Origin: DSWT01 sp049975385
GTDB taxonomy: Bacteria > Chloroflexota > Anaerolineae > B4-G1 > SLSP01
Direction of reading: 5' to 3'
Length of the DNA stretch: 55,446 nt
Assembly (NCBI GenBank): GCA_049975385.1
Contig: JBNGDO010000009.1
Coordinates: 1-55,446 of the forward strand
Shown here: positions 26,532 through 33,955 of the stretch, piece by piece
Position numbering within the stretch: the stretch's first letter is position 1
Layout of the letters: every line of letters starts with the position of its first letter
Notes under the pieces: model-generated
Database searches by the model: none
What the model saw: only the letters and a program-made list of their open reading frames with translations
What the model was told of the DNA's origin: nothing
Position numbers and translations under genes: made by a program

Positions 26532-28403
26532 ATGTTTAGCAAATTGGAACGCGCATTGGAAAAACTGAGCACTCGCAGCATAAAAATTTCTGTGGTGGTC
26601 GTTTCCATTGTGTTAGCAGAGCTGATTGTCGCGGGAACAGAATACCTACTCCATGGATCGATCCAGGCCGAGTCGGTTATTCGCGCCTTCTTCATCACAC
26701 TCCTTATTTCCGGTGCTATGACTAAACTCCACGCTATCTTCGTCGACCGTCTACGCCAGATCGAAGTCGCGCTACGTAAAAGCGAAGCGGAAAATCGCGC
26801 CATTTTACAAGCGCTTCCTGATGTTATGTTTCAACTCTCCCTGGACGGTCGTTTTCTACAGTATCACGCAGCAAAAGATGATGATCTTTGGCGCCCACCA
26901 GAAGAGTTTATGAACAAATCAGTTTACGAAGTCTTCTCTCAGACAACTGCAGACCAGATTATGAGTTGCATAGACAACGCGATACACACACAACAGATGC
27001 AGGAGTATGAATATGAGCTTCCGCATCCAGATGGATCACGCCATCATGAAGCGCGTTTGGTTAAACTCAACGGAGATAAGGTGTTGGTTATCCTCCGCGA
27101 CATCAGCGCGCAGAAGGCCGCAGAAGCAGCCCTATGCGCTGAGCGTAACTCGTTGACAAAACGGGTCGAGGAGCGCACGGCAGCCCTCTACGCCGCTAAT
27201 GCACAGCTTCTCCAGACCCTCCAGGCACGGGACGAGTTCTTGTCCAATGTCAATCACGAACTGCGCACGCCGTTGACTCCGATCCTGGCGTTTGCTGATT
27301 TGCTCCAAAACGAACACTACGGGCCACTAAACAGTCATCAGAAACAAATCAGCGCCAATATCAAGAAAAGTGCGCAATATCTACTGGAACTCATCAACAC
27401 CATTCTCGATTTTTCGGATATCAAAGCCGGAAAATTGACGTTGGAGATTGAGCCATTTGATGTCAATGCCTTCTGCCGGGGCAGCCTTCGCCAGATCGAA
27501 TCTGCCGCGCGGAAAAAAGACTTGCGCATCTCATGCACACTAGACAGCAATGTCAGCACCATCGAGGCCGATCCACGCCGCGTGAAACAAATGTTGAATC
27601 ATCTTCTGAGTAACGCCGTTAAGTTCACGCCTGACGGCGGGGCTATCGGACTGGACATCAGTGGTGATACCGCAACGCGAACGGTCCACTTTACAGTGTG
27701 GGACACGGGCATCGGCATTGATGCGGCACACCTCTCACAACTCTTCCAGCCTTTCAGGCAAATCTCAAGCGCTCTGACCCGCAAACACGAAGGCGCCGGT
27801 ATAGGGCTGGCGTTAGTGCGTTATCTGGCAGAACTGCACGGCGGTTCCATAGCCGTCGAAAGCCAGGTTGGACAGGGAAGCCGTTTCACGATTTCGCTGC
27901 CGTGGAACATCCCCCCTGCGCAAGCCGAGACAGAGGGGCAGCCTGAGCCGGCCACAGTGGTAACGCCGCTGCCCGAAACAGACGAGAAGCCACTCATCCT
28001 GGTCGCCGAGGACAATCCAATGAATCTCAAGGTCCTCTGTCATATGCTCAACATGGCCGGGTACGCCACCATTATGGCCGAAGACGGCATAACGGCAGTT
28101 GAAGCGACGCGCCAACATCGTCCTGCCCTGGTGCTGATGGATATTCAGATGCCCGGCATAAATGGACTGGAAGCCACACGCCGCATCCGTGCCGATAGTG
28201 AAGTGGGCGATACGCCGATTATCGCAGTCACAGCGCTGACTATGCCCGGCGACCGCGAGCGCAGCTTCGAAGCTGGCGTCAATCAATATCTCAGCAAACC
28301 TATGGATATGCAGCAGTTGCTCACAATGATTGGTGACATACTAAATCGATCGCCGGAAAGCGAAACCCAGATAACCAACGAGGATGACGCACAGGACACG
28401 TAA
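26532..28403 (+). CDS. Hybrid sensor histidine kinase with PAS and receiver domains
   Basis: A 623-residue membrane kinase. Two hydrophobic helices occupy about residues 18-62, and a PAS-like sensing domain about 85-195 (LPDVMFQLSLDGRFLQY). A coiled coil follows and leads to the H box NHELRTPL, with phospho-acceptor H242. The ATP-binding domain has the N box HLLSNAVKFTP, G1 DTGIGI and G2 GAGIGLALV. The C-terminal receiver domain has LVAEDNPMN and phospho-acceptor D537 in LMDIQMPG, then SKP. Signal passes from PAS to H242 to D537; the next partner is not encoded nearby. There is no strong ribosome site before the ATG. The ligand is unknown; the PAS has no recognisable haem or flavin motif. Confidence 0.92.
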   Translation: MFSKLERALEKLSTRSIKISVVVVSIVLAELIVAGTEYLLHGSIQAESVIRAFFITLLISGAMTKLHAIFVDRLRQIEVALRKSEAENRAILQALPDVMFQLSLDGRFLQYHAAKDDDLWRPPEEFMNKSVYEVFSQTTADQIMSCIDNAIHTQQMQEYEYELPHPDGSRHHEARLVKLNGDKVLVILRDISAQKAAEAALCAERNSLTKRVEERTAALYAANAQLLQTLQARDEFLSNVNHELRTPLTPILAFADLLQNEHYGPLNSHQKQISANIKKSAQYLLELINTILDFSDIKAGKLTLEIEPFDVNAFCRGSLRQIESAARKKDLRISCTLDSNVSTIEADPRRVKQMLNHLLSNAVKFTPDGGAIGLDISGDTATRTVHFTVWDTGIGIDAAHLSQLFQPFRQISSALTRKHEGAGIGLALVRYLAELHGGSIAVESQVGQGSRFTISLPWNIPPAQAETEGQPEPATVVTPLPETDEKPLILVAEDNPMNLKVLCHMLNMAGYATIMAEDGITAVEATRQHRPALVLMDIQMPGINGLEATRRIRADSEVGDTPIIAVTALTMPGDRERSFEAGVNQYLSKPMDMQQLLTMIGDILNRSPESETQITNEDDAQDT

Positions 28404-28492
28404 AATCAGCCGGGTCTGGGACCAGCACGCTACGAGAAAGAGCACAACACACAGCACCCCAAACTAAAGAAGGGCCTCCCTGATAACACCGG

Positions 28493-30196
28493 TCAGACTT
28501 CCAAGCCCAACCCCACCCGTGCCAGATTGAACACCTTGAAGGGCATCCGTCCCACATCGACGTCGAGTTCAGCCTTATCGCACACGGTGGACGTATTGGC
28601 AACATCGATGCGCGGCTTCAGCGCCAGGAGCGCGCGCTCCAACGCAGGGGCATCCAGGCGCGCCATCAGCCCCTCGATCTCACCCATCAACGCACGGGCG
28701 GCTGCGATCCGTTCTTCAGTCTCCTGCGCCTTTTCGCTGCTGATCAGCCCGACCTCACGCTTGAGCCGGTTTAGCCGGAAGCCAGCCTCGTAGGTGACCT
28801 CTGCAATAGTATCGCGGTCCATCCAGCGCGTCTCGTAAGAAAGGATGTGTTTCCAGGTAGGCTGCAGCAGGAGTTGGCGATGGTCTTCCAGCGTCTCCGC
28901 GTGACGGATGTAGCCCACTTCGGCAGCGTGCTCGTAGGCGCGGCTGCCGGGATCGAGGAAGGGCGCGAGCGGCGACGTGAACGGGATCAGCCGACCGTCA
29001 TCGAAGCGCGTTAAAAGCGCGCGGCAGTAATCGACCGTTTCCAGCGCCGAGGCCGGCGTTTGCTGCGCCAGCCCGATCATAAAGAAAAGGTCAAAGCGCC
29101 GCGCTCCCGCGTCGAGACACGCCGCAATCGTCTCTTCGATGCCGTGGTTGGAATACCCCTTGCCCGAAGCGCGCCGCACTGCCGGATCGTGCGACTCCGG
29201 GGAGAATTCCACCAGGAAATTTGGCAGCGCCGCCGCCAACTCCGCGACATAGGCCCGGTCTACGGGATAGAAGAACTCCACGATGACCGCACCGTCGAAG
29301 CCCTGCACGGCGCGGAAAAAGCGCCGCGCGTAGTCCAGCCCCGGCTGCCGCAGGTCGCCCAAGATAAAGACCGGCGCGCGGCTCAACTTCCCCATCCGTC
29401 GCACATCTTCCGCCAGCTTCTCCGGCGAACGATACGCTGGCCGCTGTCGCCCGGAAAGACGCCGCCCCGCGAAGGCTGAACCGCCACAGATCGTACACTG
29501 CTGCGTGCAGCCCTTCACCGTCAGCGCCGCCATAATCGGATATTCCAGCCAATGACTGAACGGCGCGTAATTGAGCAAATCGCGATCGCGAACCACCGAC
29601 CTGACCATCGTGTGATAATCCAGGATGAGATGATCCAAGTCCCGTGGAACGTACGTCAGCGGGTTGACGTGAACTGCGCCCACCCGGTCCTTCCACGTCA
29701 GGTTAGGAACATCGGCAGGCGCAGTCCCGGCGACAATATGGTGCAACAATTGCTCTAAGGGATGCTCGGCGGAATCGCCGCGCAGTACGTAATCGACGAA
29801 AGGATAACGGATCAACTCTTTATGAAAATACGTTGCGGAGTAGCCACCAAAGATGACGGGCACATCCGGTTGGTAGGTTTTAGCCAAACGGGCTACTTCC
29901 AGCGCGCCGTGCGCGTGCGGCAGCCAGTGCAGGTCGATGCCGAACGCGCGCGTCTCGACGGTTTGCAGCAGCCTCTCCGGCTCGAAACGCGCCGAGCGCA
30001 CCATCCGCGCCGCCAGATTCGCAATGCGCACCCGGAATCCGACCTGTTGCGCGTGCGCCATCAGCGTGGCAAAACCGATGGGGTACATATCGAAGACCGG
30101 CGTCGAGGGTACCAGGTCCGAAATCGGCCCCCACAACGTCGCGCGCTCGCGGAAATCGTAGACGCTCGGCGCATGCAAAAATACCAAATCGTACAT
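28493..30196 (-). CDS. B12-binding radical SAM protein
   Basis: A 567-residue protein of the class with an N-terminal B12-binding-type Rossmann domain and a radical SAM core. The cluster motif is C-x3-C-x2-C in KGCTQQCTIC, close to residue 232. Upstream, PVIFGGYSATYF and YVLRGDSAE match the B12-domain side; downstream, VEFFYP, LVEFSPES and DLFFMIGL match the barrel strands. The C-terminal 150 residues are helical and unassigned. AGGAGG lies four bases before the ATG. Members of this class methylate or rearrange unactivated carbons, but no substrate can be inferred. The gene is divergent from the thiol-redox cluster. Confidence 0.87.
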   Translation of the reverse strand: MYDLVFLHAPSVYDFRERATLWGPISDLVPSTPVFDMYPIGFATLMAHAQQVGFRVRIANLAARMVRSARFEPERLLQTVETRAFGIDLHWLPHAHGALEVARLAKTYQPDVPVIFGGYSATYFHKELIRYPFVDYVLRGDSAEHPLEQLLHHIVAGTAPADVPNLTWKDRVGAVHVNPLTYVPRDLDHLILDYHTMVRSVVRDRDLLNYAPFSHWLEYPIMAALTVKGCTQQCTICGGSAFAGRRLSGRQRPAYRSPEKLAEDVRRMGKLSRAPVFILGDLRQPGLDYARRFFRAVQGFDGAVIVEFFYPVDRAYVAELAAALPNFLVEFSPESHDPAVRRASGKGYSNHGIEETIAACLDAGARRFDLFFMIGLAQQTPASALETVDYCRALLTRFDDGRLIPFTSPLAPFLDPGSRAYEHAAEVGYIRHAETLEDHRQLLLQPTWKHILSYETRWMDRDTIAEVTYEAGFRLNRLKREVGLISSEKAQETEERIAAARALMGEIEGLMARLDAPALERALLALKPRIDVANTSTVCDKAELDVDVGRMPFKVFNLARVGLGLEV

Positions 30197-30222
30197 GCCA
30201 CCTCCTCATAATCACCAGAGGA

Positions 30223-30228
30223 AGTATA
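30223..30228 (-). promoter_or_regulatory. Extended -10 of the radical SAM gene
   Basis: On the minus strand TGC precedes TATACT. The -35 region is weak. It gives a short leader of about 20 bases. Confidence 0.35.
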
Positions 30229-30277
30229 GCACAACATTAGAAATCTATTAGAAAAATCGCGCGCTGCCCGAATTTTC

Positions 30278-30305
30278 TTGACCATGATTTATTATATGCT
30301 ACAAT
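30278..30305 (+). promoter_or_regulatory. Promoter of the thiol-redox cluster
   Basis: TTGACC (30278-30283) and TACAAT (30300-30305) are 16 bases apart, and TGC precedes the -10. It is the best promoter in front of the six-gene cluster that begins at 30387. Confidence 0.6.
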
Positions 30306-30386
30306 AATGATGTTACTCGTTAGAGGATGAAAGACGAGATGGTAAAAATAATAATGTGGAAAACAAAACTCAGGGGGTAAATAGAT

Positions 30387-31028
30387 ATGGCTTTGTTGAA
30401 TGATGAAATTGTAAAAAATGTGACCGAAATGCTGGCGGAGCTCGCCAACGATGTACGACTCGTCGTCTTCACAACTGAGAACGGTTGCGAATACTGCAAG
30501 GAAATCGTGCAATTGGCCGAAGAAGTTGCGGCGACTTCGGCCAAGCTAACGACCGAAGTATACGACTTCGACACCACGCCCGATAAAGCTGCCGCGTACA
30601 ACGTTACGATGGCTCCGGCGATGGTAATTATCGGCGAGCGCGACTACGGGCTGCGCTATTACGGCATCCCCTCGGGGCACGAGTTCTCGACGCTGTTGTA
30701 CGCCATCCAGCGTGCCAGCCAGGGGGAACCGGACCTTGACCCACCAACGCTCAGCTACCTGAAAGGGCTAACCGAGCCGGTCGGCATCCAGGTCTTCGTC
30801 ACCCCCACCTGCCCGTACTGCCCGCGCGCGGCCATCCTGGCCTACGACATGGCTGTGGCAAGCGACAAGGTCGCCGCCGCCGTCGTCGAGTCGATGGAGT
30901 TCCCAGACCTTGCCAATCGCTTCAACGTGATGGGCGTGCCGCTTAGTGTTATCAACGATACCAGCCGGGTGGAAGGCGCAGCCCCACCAAATATGATCGT
31001 CGACGCGATCAAGACGGCGCTGGCCTAG
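30387..31028 (+). CDS. Two-domain protein disulfide oxidoreductase (PDO, glutaredoxin-like)
   Basis: A 213-residue protein with two thioredoxin folds, each with its own active site: CEYC (C34, C37) and CPYC (C142, C145). The cis-proline segments APAMV and GVPLSV are in the expected places. This is the layout of the PDO family known from thermophiles and archaea, where it shuffles or reduces disulfides in the cytoplasm and is re-reduced by a thioredoxin reductase. That reductase gene lies 107 bases downstream on the same strand. No signal peptide. It probably hands electrons to the peroxidase and thioredoxin encoded further on. Confidence 0.9.
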   Translation: MALLNDEIVKNVTEMLAELANDVRLVVFTTENGCEYCKEIVQLAEEVAATSAKLTTEVYDFDTTPDKAAAYNVTMAPAMVIIGERDYGLRYYGIPSGHEFSTLLYAIQRASQGEPDLDPPTLSYLKGLTEPVGIQVFVTPTCPYCPRAAILAYDMAVASDKVAAAVVESMEFPDLANRFNVMGVPLSVINDTSRVEGAAPPNMIVDAIKTALA

Positions 31029-31080
31029 CAACACGCAACGCAAAACCGCGCAGCCGTACAGTGCGCACACAAAACCAATT

Positions 31081-31109
31081 CCAAGCCCGGCGCACCTTGC
31101 CGGGCTTGG
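31081..31109 (+). other. Hairpin between pdo and trxB
   Basis: CCAAGCCCGGC (31081-31091) pairs perfectly with GCCGGGCTTGG (31099-31109) around seven bases. There is no T run, so it is a partial terminator or an RNA processing site rather than a full stop. It lies 14 bases before the trxB ribosome site. Confidence 0.6.
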
Positions 31110-31135
31110 TGATAAAACAACAGGGAGGAAATGCA

Positions 31136-32110
31136 ATGTTTGACTTCACGCTCAGTCCCGAGTCGACCAAAACCGAAATCAGCGGCGGGATGTACGATGT
31201 CGTCATCATCGGCGCGGGGGCGGCAGGATTGACGACCGCTATCTACACCGCGCGCGATGGGCTGAAGACGCTGATCCTGGAACGCGAGAGCGCCGGCGGC
31301 CTGGCAGCAACTACCGAAATGATCGAGAACTATCCGGGATTCCCGGATGGCGTCAACGGCGCAGAACTGCTCGACCGGTTCCGCCAACAGGCGGAGCGTT
31401 TCGGCGCGGAGATCGTCGAGTTCGACGAAGTGGTCAAGGTCAACCCGATCAAAGCAGGCGAGATCGAGGTTCACACCGAAGGTGGTCAGGTCTACACTAG
31501 CAAAACCGTGGTCGTCGCCACCGGCAGCCAGCCGAAGAAACTCAACGTCCCTGGAGAAAAGGAGTTCTACGGGCGCGGTGTATCGTACTGCGCCACATGT
31601 GACGGGCCATTCTTCAAGGACAAGAACGTCGTCATCATCGGCGCGGGCAACTCTGGCCTTCAGGAAGGGCTACAAGTCCTCGAATATGCGAAGCAGGTCA
31701 CCTTCCTCGAATTCCTGCCCTATACGCGTGCCGAGCAAATCCTGCAGGATCGCGTCAAGAACCATCCCAAGAGCACGCTTCTGTTCAACCAGCAGGTGAC
31801 AGCCATCCAGGGCGACAAAACTGTGACCGGCGTCGTCGCGGTGGACCGGGAGACCAAAGAAGAACACGTCTATCCCACCGACGGCGTCTTCATCTACGTA
31901 GGATACTCGCCCTACAGCGCATTCGTGGCCGACCTGGTGGAAACCAACAAGTGGGGTTACATCGTCGCAGATGAGAAGATGCGGACGAAAGTGGCTGGGC
32001 TATACGCAATCGGCGACGTGCGCGCCGATAATCCAGCCCAACTCAGCGTCTCTGTGGGCGATGGCGCAAAAGCAGCCCTGGCAATCCGCGACTTCATTTT
32101 GGAACTATAA
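31136..32110 (+). CDS. trxB: Thioredoxin reductase
   Basis: A 324-residue flavoprotein that passes electrons from NADPH to thioredoxin-like partners. The FAD site is GAGAAG near the N-terminus, the redox-active pair is CATC (C152, C155) in SYCATCDGPF, the NADPH site is GAGNSG, and GDVR closes the FAD fold. I chose the ATG at 31136, with GGGAGG seven bases upstream; an earlier frame from 31061 would run through the hairpin. It likely reduces the PDO encoded upstream and the membrane thioredoxin downstream. Confidence 0.95.
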   Translation: MFDFTLSPESTKTEISGGMYDVVIIGAGAAGLTTAIYTARDGLKTLILERESAGGLAATTEMIENYPGFPDGVNGAELLDRFRQQAERFGAEIVEFDEVVKVNPIKAGEIEVHTEGGQVYTSKTVVVATGSQPKKLNVPGEKEFYGRGVSYCATCDGPFFKDKNVVIIGAGNSGLQEGLQVLEYAKQVTFLEFLPYTRAEQILQDRVKNHPKSTLLFNQQVTAIQGDKTVTGVVAVDRETKEEHVYPTDGVFIYVGYSPYSAFVADLVETNKWGYIVADEKMRTKVAGLYAIGDVRADNPAQLSVSVGDGAKAALAIRDFILEL

Positions 32111-32119
32111 GGAAGATCT

Positions 32120-32419
32120 ATGAAACCCAACATCGGCGACGGCGAGCGGCTCATCCGCGTGATTCTCAGCATTTACGGGATGCTCCTGGGCTTTCTCTTC
32201 ATCCAGGGCGTCGTGGGCATCATCCTGGGCATTCTGGGATTGATTGGCTTCGCAACCGGCGCATCGGGTTGGTGCGGCATCTACACACTGATGGGCAAAT
32301 CCACCCTCAAAGCCACACCTGAAGAACCGGAGCAACCAACGACAGAGAGTGAAGAGGTAGAAGACAGCCAACCGGACGAGGTTGTCGATTCTGCAGCGAA
32401 GAACCGACTGTCAGACTAG
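32120..32419 (+). CDS. DUF2892 small membrane protein
   Basis: A 99-residue protein with two hydrophobic helices (about residues 11-29 and 30-48) and the ending GWCGIYTLMGKST that marks the DUF2892/YgaP-tail family. Its C-terminal 35 residues are very acidic and probably disordered. DUF2892 domains are often fused or linked to rhodanese and other thiol-handling proteins. It starts nine bases after trxB, so the two are surely co-transcribed. The exact role is unknown. Confidence 0.8.
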   Translation: MKPNIGDGERLIRVILSIYGMLLGFLFIQGVVGIILGILGLIGFATGASGWCGIYTLMGKSTLKATPEEPEQPTTESEEVEDSQPDEVVDSAAKNRLSD

Positions 32420-32451
32420 CGACTACCTGACAACTCCCCAGGAGGGCACTT

Positions 32452-32784
32452 ATGTTGATCAAAGACACTTCTGAAGTTCCGGCACAAGTTGTGCAGGAAG
32501 GCATTGACCTTCGCTGGCTCATCGCCGAAAAGGAGAACGCGCCGAACTTCGCCATGCGCGTCGTCACCATCCAGCCCGGCGTCGTCTTCACGCCACACCA
32601 CCATCCCTACGAACACGAGATCTACGTGCTCGAAGGCACAGGCGTCGTCACAAATCCCGACGGCGACGTGGGTGTGATGCAGCCGGGCGTTTTTGTCCTT
32701 GTCCCGCCAGATGAGATTCACGGCTACCGGAATACGGGCGATCAGCCCCTCAAATTCATCTGTGTCATTCCCTTGCAAAATTAG
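32452..32784 (+). CDS. Single-domain cupin protein
   Basis: A 110-residue cupin beta-barrel. The first motif supplies a histidine cluster in TPHHHPYEHEIYVLEG and the second a histidine in DEIHGYRN, so a bound divalent metal is likely. It matches small cupins that often sit with redox genes. GGAGG precedes the ATG. No enzymatic activity can be assigned from sequence; it may bind a small molecule or act as a dioxygenase. Confidence 0.83.
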   Translation: MLIKDTSEVPAQVVQEGIDLRWLIAEKENAPNFAMRVVTIQPGVVFTPHHHPYEHEIYVLEGTGVVTNPDGDVGVMQPGVFVLVPPDEIHGYRNTGDQPLKFICVIPLQN

Positions 32785-32799
32785 GGATTAGAACTCAAT

Positions 32800-32863
32800 C
32801 ACGAATTGTCACGCATTCACACCAATTTTGATTTCTATTCGTGAATATTCGTGCAGATTCGTG
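32800..32863. repeat. ATTCGTG decamer tandem repeat
   Basis: ATTCGTG occurs at 32837, 32847 and 32857, with exactly ten-base spacing, and an inverted copy CACGAAT is at 32800. It lies between the cupin and OsmC genes. A partial copy is at 63-96. Confidence 0.6.
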
Positions 32864-32886
32864 GTTTGTTTTTCAAGGAGCGAACA

Positions 32887-33342
32887 ATGAAAAACGTACA
32901 AGTCACCTGGACCGGCCCGGGGATGCGCCTGGTCGGCGACGTCGAAGATGGACCCAGCATCCTTCTGGACTCCAGTCACCCAGAATATGGCACGCATAGC
33001 GGTCCCGGTCCCATGGAGCTGTTGCTTCTCGGATTGGCTGGCTGCACAGCGATGGACGTGATTTCGATTATGGCGAAGAAACGCCAGCCGATGACCAACT
33101 TGCAGATCAAAGTGCAGGCAGAGAACGCGGACAAGCATCCCAAAATCTGGACCAAAATCCACCTGGAGTACATCGCGTACGGAGAAGGCATCAGCGAAAC
33201 GGCGCTGGAACGTGCCATCGAGTTATCCGAATCGACCTACTGCTCGGCCAATGCGATGCTGAGCAAGGCCGCCGAAATCACCCACAGCTATCGCATCGTC
33301 GAAGCTGCGAATCCAAACAAACCAGGCACAATAACCGAATAA
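32887..33342 (+). CDS. OsmC/Ohr family thiol peroxidase
   Basis: A 151-residue OsmC-type protein. The two conserved cysteines of the family are in place: C53 in LAGCTAMDV and C119 in TYCSANAML. Members reduce organic hydroperoxides with electrons from thiols. I chose the ATG at 32887, which has AAGGAG six bases upstream; an earlier frame from 32851 runs through the repeat. The position next to trxB and thioredoxin genes fits a peroxide-detoxifying role. The branch (OsmC, Ohr or the YhfA type) is not resolved; the GPGPMELLLLGLAG segment fits the YhfA-like group. Confidence 0.88.
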   Translation: MKNVQVTWTGPGMRLVGDVEDGPSILLDSSHPEYGTHSGPGPMELLLLGLAGCTAMDVISIMAKKRQPMTNLQIKVQAENADKHPKIWTKIHLEYIAYGEGISETALERAIELSESTYCSANAMLSKAAEITHSYRIVEAANPNKPGTITE

Positions 33343-33348
33343 TTCCAT

Positions 33349-33386
33349 GGCGAAGGTAGGCGACCGGAGATTAACTCACCTTCGCC
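33349..33386 (+). other. Hairpin after the OsmC gene
   Basis: GGCGAAGGT (33349-33357) pairs with ACCTTCGCC (33378-33386) around a 20-base loop. There is no T run. It may end or attenuate the upstream transcript. Confidence 0.45.
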
Positions 33387-33480
33387 GGGACAACGACTGA
33401 TCCAAACATAACTTTCTAAACGTTTATACGCTTTCAAGGGAGCCGGAGCAATTTAGTTTCATACGCACGGATCAGTAAAG

Positions 33481-33903
33481 ATGAAAGAAAAACTGGTTCG
33501 CTTTATCAAAGAAGATGGCCTGACCGTTCTGATCGTCGTTTTGATCGTGGCGGTCTACGCTTACCTGCGCACGCCGGGAGACGAGTTCGCTTCGTTGAGT
33601 GAGTTTGATGCCCGGCTCACTGCAGGACAGCCCACCATCGTCGAATTCTACGCCAACAATTGCAGCATTTGCCTCCTCAACAAACCCAAAGTCGATCAAC
33701 TGGAACGCGACCTGGCAGGGCAGGCGACTGTGGTGCGCCTCAACGTGAAGGACAACGTCGGACTGGCGTTGGCGTCCCGTTGGGGCGTAGCCGGCATACC
33801 GGCATTCTTCGTCCTGGATGGTGCGGGTAACGTGATCTATGCACGCGCCGGAGCACCGAACATCGAAGCCCTCAAAGCCGCCGCCGCCACCGCACAACCT
33901 TAA
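33481..33903 (+). CDS. Membrane-anchored thioredoxin-like protein
   Basis: A 140-residue protein with an N-terminal membrane helix (about residues 14-28) and a thioredoxin domain outside it. The active site is CSIC (C61, C64) in EFYANNCSIC, and the cis-proline is in GIPAFFV. The helix should place the domain on the outer face of the membrane, where it could reduce or oxidise exported proteins. It lies downstream of OsmC on the same strand, with an imperfect hairpin between. The ribosome site is weak. A partner such as CcdA is not adjacent, so how it is re-reduced is unknown. Confidence 0.85.
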   Translation: MKEKLVRFIKEDGLTVLIVVLIVAVYAYLRTPGDEFASLSEFDARLTAGQPTIVEFYANNCSICLLNKPKVDQLERDLAGQATVVRLNVKDNVGLALASRWGVAGIPAFFVLDGAGNVIYARAGAPNIEALKAAAATAQP

Positions 33904-33955
33904 ATTCTAGAAGGCCTTTTTGGTTCCGGTTTATCCGGGTTAGGAGCGTCGTGCA

